Assembly: GCA_900767675.1 (NCBI GenBank)
Contig: CAAFZX010000036.1
Location: 1-64,000, forward strand
DNA from: an uncultured Collinsella sp.
GTDB lineage: Bacteria; Actinomycetota; Coriobacteriia; Coriobacteriales; Coriobacteriaceae
Length of the DNA: 64,000 nucleotides
Reading direction: 5' to 3'
Shown: positions 33,620 to 43,166 of the stretch, in pieces
Layout: each line of letters opens with the position of its first letter
Position numbering within the stretch: position 1 is the first letter of the stretch
The notes under the pieces: generated by a model
Database searches by the model: none
The model's input: the letters and a program-made list of their open reading frames with translations, nothing else
What the model was told of the DNA's origin: nothing
Made by a program: the position numbers and the translations under genes

Positions 33620-34654
33620 CTACCAGATTCCCAGCACGTGCTGCATTCCCAAACTCATGCACGCAATGCCAATCCAGCAGCAAAAGCCCAATGCGATGGG
33701 CTTGCCGCCCTTTTTGACCAGCTCGACGATATCGGTATTAAAGCCAATAGCCGCCATGGCCATCACGATAAAGAACTTCGACAGCTCCTTGATAGGCGCC
33801 GTAATGGATGCAGGAAGCTGAAGCACCGTGGTGATTACACTCGCCAGCACAAAGAACAGCACGAACATGGGAAATGCGCGTTTAAGCGAAAACGTGCTTT
33901 TGGCGTCGCCGCCGGCCTTGCGTGCCAGATGCATCTGCCAGCATGCAAGAACCAACGTAATGGGAATAATGGCCAGCGTCCTGGTGAGCTTGACCACCGT
34001 GGCGCTCTCGAGCACATTGGCGCCGGGATGCATGCTATCCCAAGCGCTCGCCGCTGCCGTTACGGACGAGGTGTCGTTGATGGCGGTGCCGGCAAACAAG
34101 CCAAAGCCCTCGTTGGTCAGGCCGAGCATGCCGCCGAGCGTCGGAAACACGAGCGCCGCGATAACGTTAAACAGGAAGATGACCGAAATAGCCTGGGCAA
34201 TCTCGCGATCGTCGGCATCGATGACGGGCGCGGTCGCGGCGATGGCAGAACCACCACAAATCGACGAACCCACACCCACAAGCGTCGCGATCTTGCCCGG
34301 TACGTTCATAACGCGGCAGAGCACGAAGGCGATGACAAGCGAGGTCGAGATCGTCGCCACGATAATCGGCAGCGACTGAGCGCCTTTGGACAGAATCTGC
34401 GAGAGGTTCATTCCAAAGCCAAGCAGGATTACCGCGTACTGCAAGACTTTTTTAGACGTATAGGTGACACCGGCGGCGAGCTGTTCGCGACGGTTCTTGG
34501 GAAAGACGAGCGCCAGGACCATGCCAAGGAGGATGGCAAACACCGGCCCGCCGATCACCTCAATCTGTTTGCCGAGCAACGTCGCGGGGATGGCGATGAT
34601 CAGGCAGAACAAGACACCCTTCCAGCGCTCGCGTACGATATTCGCCAGTTGCAT
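33620..34654 (-). CDS. YeiH-family (PSE) membrane transporter
   Basis: The 344-residue protein has about ten membrane helices. Family features: GGPVFAILLGMVLALVFP, KKVLQYAVILLGFGMNLSQI, GVGSSICGGSAIAATAPVIDAD, and FAGTAINDTSSVTAA. Members are called putative sulfate exporters; transport of an anion or sulfonate is the usual guess. AAGGAAT precedes the ATG. It is divergent from a GntR regulator gene, with an inverted repeat between them, which suggests substrate-controlled expression. Confidence 0.9.
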   Translation of the reverse strand: MQLANIVRERWKGVLFCLIIAIPATLLGKQIEVIGGPVFAILLGMVLALVFPKNRREQLAAGVTYTSKKVLQYAVILLGFGMNLSQILSKGAQSLPIIVATISTSLVIAFVLCRVMNVPGKIATLVGVGSSICGGSAIAATAPVIDADDREIAQAISVIFLFNVIAALVFPTLGGMLGLTNEGFGLFAGTAINDTSSVTAAASAWDSMHPGANVLESATVVKLTRTLAIIPITLVLACWQMHLARKAGGDAKSTFSLKRAFPMFVLFFVLASVITTVLQLPASITAPIKELSKFFIVMAMAAIGFNTDIVELVKKGGKPIALGFCCWIGIACMSLGMQHVLGIW

Positions 34655-34815
34655 ATGGGATTCCTTCTTTCTATTTCACGTTTGCGACGGCTTATGATAC
34701 GGCAACATTGGACACAACCTTGCGCAAATACAGACCAAGATGCCGCAATAGTTCTTGGGCAACAGCCGAATTACCCACCGCGGAGAGCCGATTCGCGGCA
34801 TAATTAACAGCTGAC

Positions 34816-34828
34816 ATATCAGTGTGAT
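34816..34828. promoter_or_regulatory. Candidate GntR operator
   Basis: TATCA-GTG-TGATA, a perfect 5-bp inverted repeat, lies 19 bp before the GntR gene and in the shared region with the divergent transporter gene. Confidence 0.45.
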
Positions 34829-34847
34829 AGAACGGTTGCGAGGCACT

Positions 34848-35549
34848 ATGGAAGAATCGATGCACATCGGCGAGCAGGAAACGAGCCTACAGGACCAGTC
34901 CTACCACACCATTCGACGCAAAATCGTCTACCTGGACTACAAGCCGGGCGAAAAGCTGGGCGTCAAGCAGCTTTGCGACGACCTGGATATGGGGCGCACC
35001 CCTGTGCGCGAGGCGTTGGTGCGTCTGGCGCAAGAGGGCCTGGTGCGTACCGTGCCCCAAAGCGGCACCTATGTCTCGCCCATCAACCTCACTCTCGCCG
35101 AGAGCGCCTGCTACATTCGCGAGCACCTGGAAAAGCAGGTGATTGTGGAGTGCTGCGCCCGTGCCACCTCGGCAGGCATCGAGCAGCTCGACCGAGCCAT
35201 CGCACTGCAGGAAAAGACCATGGCCGAGGAGGATCGCATCGGCTTCTTTTTAAGCGACAACCTCATGCACCGCATGATCTTTAGCATCGCATGCCGCAGC
35301 ACCGTATGGTCGTGGCTCGAAGAGACCAATGCCGACCTGGAGCGCTTCCGCTGGCTGCGCGCCGCCACGCAGACGCTCGACAATCAGGAGATTGTTAACG
35401 AGCACAAGCAAATCCGCCGCGCCATCGCCGGCCGCGACCCCATCGAGGCGAGCTTTTTGGTCAGCAAGCACCTGCATATGATGTTCCGCAACCAGACCGA
35501 GGTCCTGGACCAATATCCCAAGTACTTCGAGACCAGCAAGCTCCGCTAA
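34848..35549 (+). CDS. GntR-family regulator (FadR/FCD subfamily)
   Basis: The 233-residue product has an N-terminal winged helix: SYHTIRRKIVYLDYKPGEKLGVKQLCDDLDMGRTPVREALVRLAQEGLVRTVPQSGTYV (about residues 20-80). A C-terminal all-helical FCD ligand domain follows (EHLEKQVIVECCARA, DNLMHRMIFSIACRSTVWSWLEE, NEHKQIRRAIAGRDPIEA). FCD members usually sense small organic acids. It is divergent from the YeiH-type transporter gene and is probably its regulator. The ATG at 34848 has GAGG upstream; GTG 34824 and ATG 34860 are alternatives. Confidence 0.9.
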   Translation: MEESMHIGEQETSLQDQSYHTIRRKIVYLDYKPGEKLGVKQLCDDLDMGRTPVREALVRLAQEGLVRTVPQSGTYVSPINLTLAESACYIREHLEKQVIVECCARATSAGIEQLDRAIALQEKTMAEEDRIGFFLSDNLMHRMIFSIACRSTVWSWLEETNADLERFRWLRAATQTLDNQEIVNEHKQIRRAIAGRDPIEASFLVSKHLHMMFRNQTEVLDQYPKYFETSKLR

Positions 35550-35592
35550 CCTGCCAAAAAGGGACAGGTTTATTTTGGCAGGTTTTATCTGA
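35548..35592. repeat. R3 element (GGGACAG type), copy 1
   Basis: AACCTGCCAA, AGGGACAGGTTTATTT and TTGGCAGGTT in order, then TTATCTG. It overlaps the GntR stop codon. The same sequence occurs at 42578-42615 and, reversed, at 37885-37938. Confidence 0.8.
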
Positions 35593-35603
35593 GCAAATGC
35601 AAC

Positions 35604-35637
35604 AAGGCCCGACTCCGCCACAACGGAGCCGGGCCCT
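35604..35637 (+). terminator. Terminator of the GntR gene
   Basis: AAGGCCCGACTCCG pairs with CGGAGCCGGGCCCTT (one bulge), followed by CTTGTT. Confidence 0.75.
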
Positions 35638-35669
35638 TCTTGTTAGCGCGTTTCGACAACGGAGCACCT

Positions 35670-35831
35670 GATGTCAGTCACCAACAGCGAGCGAGCCGCA
35701 TTTGCGCCAAGGTGACGTGAAATGAGAGGGCGCTGACCTTCTGGTCGCGCCCTCGAAATTGAACGTCAGATTGGCGTGAATGCGGCTCGCGCAGCGTCGA
35801 GCAGTTCCGGCGTTTGGTAAAACGCCGGAAC
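35670..35831. repeat. R2 composite element after glmS
   Basis: Read on the minus strand after glmS: hairpin GTTCCGGCG-TTTTACCAAA-CGCCGGAAC (35804-35831), box TGCTCGACGCTGCGC, then the nested palindrome with outer arms 35691-35710 and 35771-35790, inner GAGGGCGC/GCGCCCTC, apex GACCAGAAGGTC. Relative to the 28.4-kb copy, the outer stem has A:T where that copy has G:C on both sides. Confidence 0.88.
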
Positions 35832-35836
35832 AACAA

Positions 35837-37684
<1,848 letters not shown>

Positions 37685-37758
37685 AGGACAAATCCCTTCG
37701 TTCGCGTGACTGCAAGACGTCCACGCACAGGGGGCGCTGAGACGTATAACGTTCGAGT

Positions 37759-37819
37759 ATTGTACTCACGCAAGCGCAAGCTGATATACCAGAAGTGGTA
37801 TCTCAACTTAGATACCACT
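37759..37819 (-). promoter_or_regulatory. glmS promoter with NagR/DasR-like operator
   Basis: TACAAT (37759-37764 on the minus strand) is a good -10 box. Upstream, ATACCA-GAAG-TGGTAT (37786-37801) and AGTGGTATCT/AGATACCACT (37794-37803, 37810-37819) give three half sites of the A-T-A-C-C-A type used by GntR/HutC-family sugar-amine regulators. The right spacing at the -35 region would allow repression. Confidence 0.55.
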
Positions 37820-37831
37820 CGATGCACACAT

Positions 37832-37878
37832 GCCCAAACCACCACGATGGGGACAGGCACTTTTGTGGTGGTTTGGGC
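37832..37878. repeat. GGGGACAG hairpin with 14-bp arms
   Basis: GCCCAAACCACCAC (37832-37845) pairs perfectly with GTGGTGGTTTGGGC (37865-37878). The loop reads GATGGGGACAGGCACTTTT. Confidence 0.75.
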
Positions 37879-37884
37879 TCCAGC

Positions 37885-37938
37885 GTTTGCCCAGATAAAA
37901 CCTACCAAAATAAACCTGTCCCTAATTGGCAGGTTTTG
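37885..37938. repeat. R3 element, inverted copy
   Basis: The reverse complement reads AACCTGCCAAtt, AGGGACAGGTTTATTTTGGT, AGGTTTTATCTGGGCAAAC, matching the copies at 35548 and 42578 with one change. With the hairpin before it and the operator region, this fills the 317-bp gap between glmS and the LacI gene. Confidence 0.78.
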
Positions 37939-38001
37939 ACACCCTGGGGGCGGGCGATGCTACAATCTGGCTTGTACTTGAAACGCATCAAAGGGGCCGC
38001 T

Positions 38002-39114
38002 ATGGCAAAGGTAAAAATCAGCGATGTCGCGCGCGAGGCGGGAGTCTCGCTGGGCACGGTTTCCAACGCGCTCAACCATCCCGAAAAGCTGCGCCCCGAG
38101 ACCCTCAAGCTAATCAACGAGACCATCAATCACTTGGGTTACCTGCCCAACCAAAGCGCTCGCCAGCTGGCCGGCGGCACCACCAAGTCCTTTGGCCTAG
38201 TCCTCCCCCGCCTCGACCACGGCTTTTCGCTCCAAATTGCCAGCGGTGCCCACAACGAGGCCCGCAAGCACGGCTACGACCTGCTCATCGCCAACGCCGA
38301 TAACGACGATATTCTCCAGGACCATTACCTGCGCTATTTTATGGGCACCCAGATGTCCGGCGTCATGGTTCAGCCCATGGCGTCTCCCGACTGGCACCCC
38401 GCCATGACCAAGATGCCCGTGCCGATCGTCTATCTGGACATCCACTGTTCCGAACCCGGTTATTACGTAGCCGCCGACAACGAGGCGCAGGGGCGCATTA
38501 TCGCCGAGCTCGCCGTTGCCCGTGGCGCACGCCATATCACCGTTGTGGGCAGAGCGGCATTTATGCAGCTCACACTACGTGTGCTTGGCATTCACAAGGC
38601 CCTTGCCCTGCACCCCGATATCAAAATCGAAGTCATCGACGCCGGCGAATGGAATACCGCTGCCGACGGTTACAGCATCGGCGCCCAGATTGCCGAGCGC
38701 TCCGGCGACGAGCGCCCCGATTTTGTCATCGGCCTGACCGACGTACTGGCCTCGGGCGTCATCTCGGCGCTGGTCGACAAAGGCATCTCCGTCCCCGAGC
38801 AGGTTCGCGTGGCTGGCTGCGACGGCAACCCGCTCGCCTGGAGCGGGTCGGTCCCACTCACCACGGTGGCACCCCCAGGCTACGAGATTGGCCGCAAGGG
38901 CATTCAATTGCTCATGGAGCAAATCGAAAACAAAGCCCCGGTGAAGACCAAGCACGCCCGTATCGGTTCCGCCGCACGCATCGTCACCGCGGTCACGGCC
39001 GTCGAGGACATCAACCGCCAAGAGCTCGTACGCCCGTTTTTACTGGAGCGCGCCAGCACCCAGGCAAGCAGCCAAGCCGAAACCACCGCCATCAACCTGG
39101 GCGCCTACCTGTAG
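38002..39114 (+). CDS. LacI-family regulator
   Basis: The 370-residue product starts AKVKISDVAREAGVSLGTVSNALNHPEKLRPET, a LacI helix-turn-helix and hinge (IINHLGYLPNQSARQLAGG-like). A periplasmic-binding-protein-like sensor domain follows (FGLVLPRLDHGFSLQIASGAHNEARKHGYDLLI; DFVIGLTDVLASGVISALVDKGISVPEQVRVAGCDGN). It has an extra C-terminal tail of about 40 residues. The ATG at 38002 has AAAGGGG upstream; a longer frame begins at 37795 but runs through the repeats. No adjacent catabolic gene points to a ligand. Confidence 0.9.
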   Translation: MAKVKISDVAREAGVSLGTVSNALNHPEKLRPETLKLINETINHLGYLPNQSARQLAGGTTKSFGLVLPRLDHGFSLQIASGAHNEARKHGYDLLIANADNDDILQDHYLRYFMGTQMSGVMVQPMASPDWHPAMTKMPVPIVYLDIHCSEPGYYVAADNEAQGRIIAELAVARGARHITVVGRAAFMQLTLRVLGIHKALALHPDIKIEVIDAGEWNTAADGYSIGAQIAERSGDERPDFVIGLTDVLASGVISALVDKGISVPEQVRVAGCDGNPLAWSGSVPLTTVAPPGYEIGRKGIQLLMEQIENKAPVKTKHARIGSAARIVTAVTAVEDINRQELVRPFLLERASTQASSQAETTAINLGAYL

Positions 39115-39115
39115 C

Positions 39116-39158
39116 AAAAAAGCGCCGCTGCGGAATCAGCCCCGCTGCGGCGCTTTTT
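39116..39158 (+). terminator. Terminator of the LacI gene
   Basis: AAAAAAGCGCCGC pairs with GCGGCGCTTTTTT. Confidence 0.9.
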
Positions 39159-39203
39159 TCCGGCCCCACGCCCATTAGCCAGGGCTACAGCTACGGATAT
39201 TTA

Positions 39204-39257
39204 TGGAATGTAGTCCATATTTTCATGAGTTATTTTGATAAGATGGATTAGATTCCA
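39204..39257. promoter_or_regulatory. AT-rich control region with inverted repeat
   Basis: TGGAATGTAGTCCAT (39204-39218) and ATGGATTAGATTCCA (39243-39257) match as an inverted repeat in 13 of 15 positions; each half is itself close to a palindrome. The surrounding 39190-39320 is far richer in A and T than the rest of the window. Confidence 0.5.
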
Positions 39258-39323
39258 TATTTTTTTTAATTTCATATAAATATTGATTTTGTTCCAATGT
39301 TTTCAGACCCAGGGAGAGACTTT

Positions 39324-40529
39324 ATGGATTTGATTGACCGCAAACAGTACCTCAACTGGCTCATTTCGTGGAAAGACTCGCATGTTATCAAGGTCGTTTC
39401 GGGCGTGCGTAGGTCCGGCAAATCGAAGCTATTCGAGATTTACCGTGGTCATTTGCGCGACCATGGAACCACAGATGCCCAGGTTGTATCCCTCAACTTT
39501 GAAGATCTGGAGTTCGAGTCTCTTACGTCGTATAGAGCACTCTACGACTACGTTTCCGCCAGACTCGTCCCCGATAAGATGAACTACGTTTTTCTGGACG
39601 AGATTCAGCATGTCGAGCACTTCGAAAAAGCCGTCGACAGCCTATTTATCAGGGACAATGTCGATCTCTACATAACCGGTTCCAACGCCTATCTGCTCTC
39701 GAGCGAGCTGGCAACCTTACTATCCGGTCGCTACGTAGAGCTCAAGATGCTGCCCCTCTCCTTTAAAGAGTTTTGCTCGGCAAAAACCAATGGCGGAAAG
39801 GCTCCTACCCAGCTGTTTGACGAGTACATCACCCGGGGCTCCTTTCCCTTTATCGCCGAAACGGGTATCCAGGGCTCCCAGGCGCGCGATTACCTTATGA
39901 GCCTCTACGACACCATAGTCATACGCGACGTTATCGAACGCTTGAAGGTCTCGGACGTCTCGACCCTGCGCGATATCACCAAGTTCCTACTCCATAACGT
40001 CGGAAGTCGAATCTCGGTTAAAAAAATCTCCGACACGCTCTCGTCCAACGGCAACAAAACTGACCAGAAAACCGTCGCCAAGTACCTCAAAGGGCTAACA
40101 GACAGTCTCGTGCTGTATTCGGCACCGCGCTACAACGTACGCGGTCGGCAGCTTCTTACAACAAATGGCAAATACTACGCCGTTGACCTTGGACTTAGAG
40201 GCGCTCTCGTCAAAACTCAGAGCAGCGACATCGGTCATATCCTCGAAAATGTTGTCTATCTCGAGCTCCTACGCCGCGGATACGACGTCTACGTGGGCGA
40301 TATCGATGATGGGGAAATCGATTTTGTTGCCCTAGGCTCAGACGAAACGGCCTATTTTCAGGTTTCAGCCACCACGCTCGACGAAACTACCCTCAACCGC
40401 GAGCTGGCCCCCTTTAACAAAGTCCGAGACAACTATCCCAAAACACTTCTTACGCTCGACACGCTATTTGCCGACGCAAACTACGAAGGAGTTCGCAAGC
40501 GTAACGTAATCGACTGGCTCCTGGAGTAA
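39324..40529 (+). CDS. AAA+ ATPase with DUF4143 C-terminal domain
   Basis: The 401-residue product starts MDLIDRKQYLNWLISWKDSHVIKVVSGVRRSGKSKLFEI, with Walker A GVRRSGKS (about residues 31-38), Walker B YVFLDEIQHVEHFEKAV and sensor ITGSNAYLLSSELATLLSGRY. The C-terminal half is the DUF4143 domain, which often looks like a restriction-enzyme-type nuclease fold (KTVAKYLKGLTDSLVLYSAPRYNVRG; VYLELLRRGYDVYVGDIDDGEIDFVA). Function of the family is not established; it is scattered among genomes and often horizontally acquired. AGGGAG precedes the ATG. Confidence 0.88.
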   Translation: MDLIDRKQYLNWLISWKDSHVIKVVSGVRRSGKSKLFEIYRGHLRDHGTTDAQVVSLNFEDLEFESLTSYRALYDYVSARLVPDKMNYVFLDEIQHVEHFEKAVDSLFIRDNVDLYITGSNAYLLSSELATLLSGRYVELKMLPLSFKEFCSAKTNGGKAPTQLFDEYITRGSFPFIAETGIQGSQARDYLMSLYDTIVIRDVIERLKVSDVSTLRDITKFLLHNVGSRISVKKISDTLSSNGNKTDQKTVAKYLKGLTDSLVLYSAPRYNVRGRQLLTTNGKYYAVDLGLRGALVKTQSSDIGHILENVVYLELLRRGYDVYVGDIDDGEIDFVALGSDETAYFQVSATTLDETTLNRELAPFNKVRDNYPKTLLTLDTLFADANYEGVRKRNVIDWLLE

Positions 40530-40597
40530 CTCATAACGCCCAAAGCCCCTGCCAGCCCGTTGCCAAGGCTGCCGTCTCGATCATTTAAAGCACAAAA

Positions 40598-40642
40598 CCC
40601 CTCTTAGCGGCCAAAACTGCAGTCTAGGCGAGATAAGAGGGG
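40598..40642. terminator. Hairpin after the ATPase gene
   Basis: CCCCTCTTA pairs with TAAGAGGGG around a 27-nt loop. It lies 70 bp past the stop of the DUF4143 gene. Confidence 0.5.
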
Positions 40643-40726
40643 CTGGCTGTATCGACGCTTCCGCGCGGGCGCTGTCGTCACCGCTAGAGGCAGACAACGC
40701 CCACGGGCGCATTCAGGATCTTGGCT

Positions 40727-40766
40727 AAAGATGCGGCCACCCGGCTAAGCGGTTGACCGCATCTTT
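40727..40766 (-). terminator. Terminator of the HAD gene
   Basis: AAAGATGCGG (40727-40736) pairs with CCGCATCTTT (40757-40766); inside lies CACCCGGCTAAGCGGTTGAC. It is 33 bp past the stop of the minus-strand gene. Confidence 0.65.
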
Positions 40767-40798
40767 AAAATGTTATTGAAATGGCTCGGGTGCAAACG

Positions 40799-41449
40799 CT
40801 AGCGCACGGCCTTGACCGCCGCTGTCAGGTCGAACAACGTATCGAGCACGGCCTCGCAGCCATCCACCACGTCCTGCGGCAGCGGCACGATATCGGGAAC
40901 AGCAAAGACATGGCAGCCGGCCGTGATGCCCGAGACGCAGCCGTTGCGCGAATCCTCGACCACGGCACATTCCTCGGGGGCAAAGCCCGCGCGCTCGCAG
41001 GCAAGCAGATACATCTCGGGATCGGGCTTGCCGTGCACGACGTCCTCGCCGCAAGTCACCGTCTCAAACTTGTCAAAGAGGCCGACCATCTTAAGGTTGC
41101 GATCGGCCGTAACGAGGCGCGACGACGTTGCAAGGCCCACGTGATAGCCCGCAGCCAGCAGCTCGTCTATGCACTCGGCAGCGCCGGCCTTAAGCTCCAG
41201 ATCGGTCTTGACCATCTCGTCGCGAATCTCCTTGTGGCGATGATAGAGCGCCTCGGCGGTTTCTCTGCTGCCGCAATGCGCCTCAAGGATGTCCATGACA
41301 TCGGGCAGTGTACGACCGATAAACTGATGAATCAGCGCATCATCAATCGCGATGCCCAGCTCAGCGGCGGGCGCTTTCCATGCCTTAATGCCCAGACGCT
41401 CGGTATCGACCAGCGTTCCGTCCATGTCAAAAATAACAGCCTTGATCAT
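40799..41449 (-). CDS. HAD-family phosphatase / beta-phosphoglucomutase-like
   Basis: The 216-residue product starts MIKAVIFDMDGTLVDTERLGIKAW: motif I DxDGTLVD (nucleophile D9, acid D11). Motif II lies in LATSSR, motif III K in GKPDPEMYLLA, and motif IV in VVEDSRNG. The cap is helical (QFIGRTLPDVMDILEAHCG). Such proteins hydrolyse or move phosphate on sugar phosphates; the substrate cannot be told. GAGGAG precedes the ATG at 41449. It is divergent from larE. Confidence 0.9.
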   Translation of the reverse strand: MIKAVIFDMDGTLVDTERLGIKAWKAPAAELGIAIDDALIHQFIGRTLPDVMDILEAHCGSRETAEALYHRHKEIRDEMVKTDLELKAGAAECIDELLAAGYHVGLATSSRLVTADRNLKMVGLFDKFETVTCGEDVVHGKPDPEMYLLACERAGFAPEECAVVEDSRNGCVSGITAGCHVFAVPDIVPLPQDVVDGCEAVLDTLFDLTAAVKAVR

Positions 41450-41616
41450 ATCGGTCTCCTCACCGGATTGCGTTACTGTCACTCTACCGCACTTTACAAA
41501 TTTGTATATAACGTATATAGCATATTGCACTTTCGTTACATAGGTAGAAATCTTATGACAAGCAGCCCGGTAGGATTATAGTTTTCGACCGAGTACTCAA
41601 TAGCAAGGATCGTTTC

Positions 41617-42495
41617 ATGTTTTCAGACACCACCGCACCTGCAGAGGAGCTTCAGGACAAACTCGCAGCGCTCGAGCAGCTGCTTTTGGCATATGGACGC
41701 GTCGCCATCGGCTTTTCCGGCGGCGTCGACAGCAGCTTTTTGGCCGCGGTCTGCGCCCGTATCATGCCTGCCGACACGCTTCTCGTCCACCTCACCACGC
41801 CGCTCATCGGCACGCCCGAGCAGGCTTCGTTTGAGCGTTCCGTTGACGGGCAAGCCGAAGAAGGGCCGCATTTTAAGCTCCCTGTGCTCAACCTTTCAGT
41901 CGATCAGCTGCAGCTCCCCCAAGTAGCCTGCAACGATGCCAATCGCTGCTACCACTGCAAGCACGCCGGCTTTACCGCTATCGTCAACCACGCCAAGTCG
42001 CTCGGCTTCCCCACCGTCATCGATGGCAGCAATGCAAGCGATCGCGGTGACTACCGCCCCGGCATGCGCGCGGCAGAAGAGCTCGGCGTACGCTCGCCGC
42101 TTATGGAGGTCGGCTTTACCAAGGACGAAGAGCGCAAACTGTTGCGCGCATGGGGCTACCCCGTTTGGAACCTGCCGGCGGGAGCCTGTCTTGCCACGCG
42201 CGTCCCCACAGGTGAGGAGCTTACGCGCGAGAAGATCGATCTAATCCGCGCCTGCGAGGATTACCTGCACGATCTTGGTCTGGCGCAGGTACGTGCGCGC
42301 TTGGTCGGCGGCTGCATGCATATCGAGGCCGCTCCCGCAGATGTCACTAAGATTGCCGCCCTCGGCAGTGCTGCCGTCGACGGCGAGGGCAAGACCCCGT
42401 TGCCCGCCGCCATCGAGTCCGCGCTGCGCGAGCTGGGCTGCGACCACATCTCCCCCGAGGTCACCCCCTACATCCACGGCAACATGAACCTGTAG
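41617..42495 (+). CDS. larE: ATP-dependent sacrificial sulfur transferase LarE
   Basis: The 292-residue product is a PP-loop enzyme: IGFSGGVDSSFLAAV near the N-terminus, then ANRCYHCKHAGF, VIDGSNASDRGDYRPGMRAAEELGVRSPL and LPAGACLATRVPTGE, whose cysteine corresponds to the sacrificial cysteine of Lactiplantibacillus LarE. In that pathway LarE gives sulfur to the nicotinic-acid-derived nickel-pincer cofactor of lactate racemase. No larA, larB or larC lies in the window. It is followed 0 bp after its stop by an R2 hairpin. Confidence 0.9.
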   Translation: MFSDTTAPAEELQDKLAALEQLLLAYGRVAIGFSGGVDSSFLAAVCARIMPADTLLVHLTTPLIGTPEQASFERSVDGQAEEGPHFKLPVLNLSVDQLQLPQVACNDANRCYHCKHAGFTAIVNHAKSLGFPTVIDGSNASDRGDYRPGMRAAEELGVRSPLMEVGFTKDEERKLLRAWGYPVWNLPAGACLATRVPTGEELTREKIDLIRACEDYLHDLGLAQVRARLVGGCMHIEAAPADVTKIAALGSAAVDGEGKTPLPAAIESALRELGCDHISPEVTPYIHGNMNL

Positions 42496-42576
42496 GTTGC
42501 GCCGTTTTACAAACGGCGCAACCGCTCGGCGCTGCGCAGGTTCAACCTGAACCACATAAATTGTTGCCGACCTTCT
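42496..42576. repeat. R2 composite element after larE (truncated)
   Basis: Hairpin GTTGCGCC-GTTTTACAAAC-GGCGCAAC (42496-42522) follows the larE stop directly, then the box CGCTCGGCGCTGCGC (42523-42537), then AGGTTCAACCTGAACC and the half apex GACCTTCT. There the palindrome stops and an R3 element begins, so the right half seems to have been replaced. Confidence 0.8.
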
Positions 42577-42577
42577 A

Positions 42578-42615
42578 AAAGGGGACAGGTTTATTTTGGC
42601 AGGTTTTATCTGGGG
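42578..42615. repeat. R3 element, copy 2
   Basis: AAAGGGGACAGGTTTATTTT then GGCAGGTTTTATCTGGGG, as at 35548-35592. It lacks the left AACCTGCCAA arm. Confidence 0.78.
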
Positions 42616-42625
42616 AAACGCAAAC

Positions 42626-42660
42626 AGGGCCGCGACGCCTATATGGCGTCGCGGCCCTTT
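42626..42660. terminator. Terminator between larE and the PTS operon
   Basis: AGGGCCGCGACGCC pairs with GGCGTCGCGGCCCT around TATAT, followed by TTTCC on the plus side. Convergent genes share it. Confidence 0.85.
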
Positions 42661-42701
42661 TCCTTGGAGAAGGATCAATTGATTGAGCGGGCGGGTTACA
42701 C

Positions 42702-43154
42702 CTAACCCTCGAGCCCGGCGTTAATAAGCTCCGCGATCTCGACGGGATCGGTGCTCGCGCGCACCTTGTCGCGGAAGCCGGCGTCCATCAGCATCACGGC
42801 AGCCTTTGAAAGCAGGCGTAGATGCGTGGTTCCAGCTTCGCCGGCGGGCACGTACAGCGCAAGCGCGACATCGACGGGCACGCCGTCAAAGCTCGGCCAC
42901 TCGACGGGCTCGGCCAGCTTGAGCACGGCAACGCCCGGCGTATGGATCGCGTCGCTCTTGGCATGCGGAACAGCAAACCCGGCGACAAGGCCAGTCTCGG
43001 CCTCGTTTTCGCGAGCAATAAAAGCCGCCTCTACGGCAGATGCGTCATCGGCAAAACCGAGCTCAACAGACTGCTCAGACAGATAATGCAACGCGTCCTC
43101 GCGCGAGGCGGCGGCGTGGCCAATCGTCACTTGGTTGGCAGATACAAATCCCAT
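42702..43154 (-). CDS. PTS IIA component (fructose/mannitol type)
   Basis: The 150-residue EIIA type 2 protein has GLVAGFAVPHAKSDAI with the phosphorylated histidine, and LKLAEPVEWPSFDGVPVDVALALYVP as in fructose-family IIA domains. It passes phosphate from HPr to IIB. It is the last gene of the sugar operon starting at 48692; the matching IIBC is the first gene, so both ends of the operon encode the same transporter. Confidence 0.92.
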   Translation of the reverse strand: MGFVSANQVTIGHAAASREDALHYLSEQSVELGFADDASAVEAAFIARENEAETGLVAGFAVPHAKSDAIHTPGVAVLKLAEPVEWPSFDGVPVDVALALYVPAGEAGTTHLRLLSKAAVMLMDAGFRDKVRASTDPVEIAELINAGLEG

Positions 43155-43166
43155 GGAAAGCCCTCC

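Noticed and set aside
37685..37760. glmS ribozyme
   Set aside because: The leader is short, and the conserved catalytic core is not visible.
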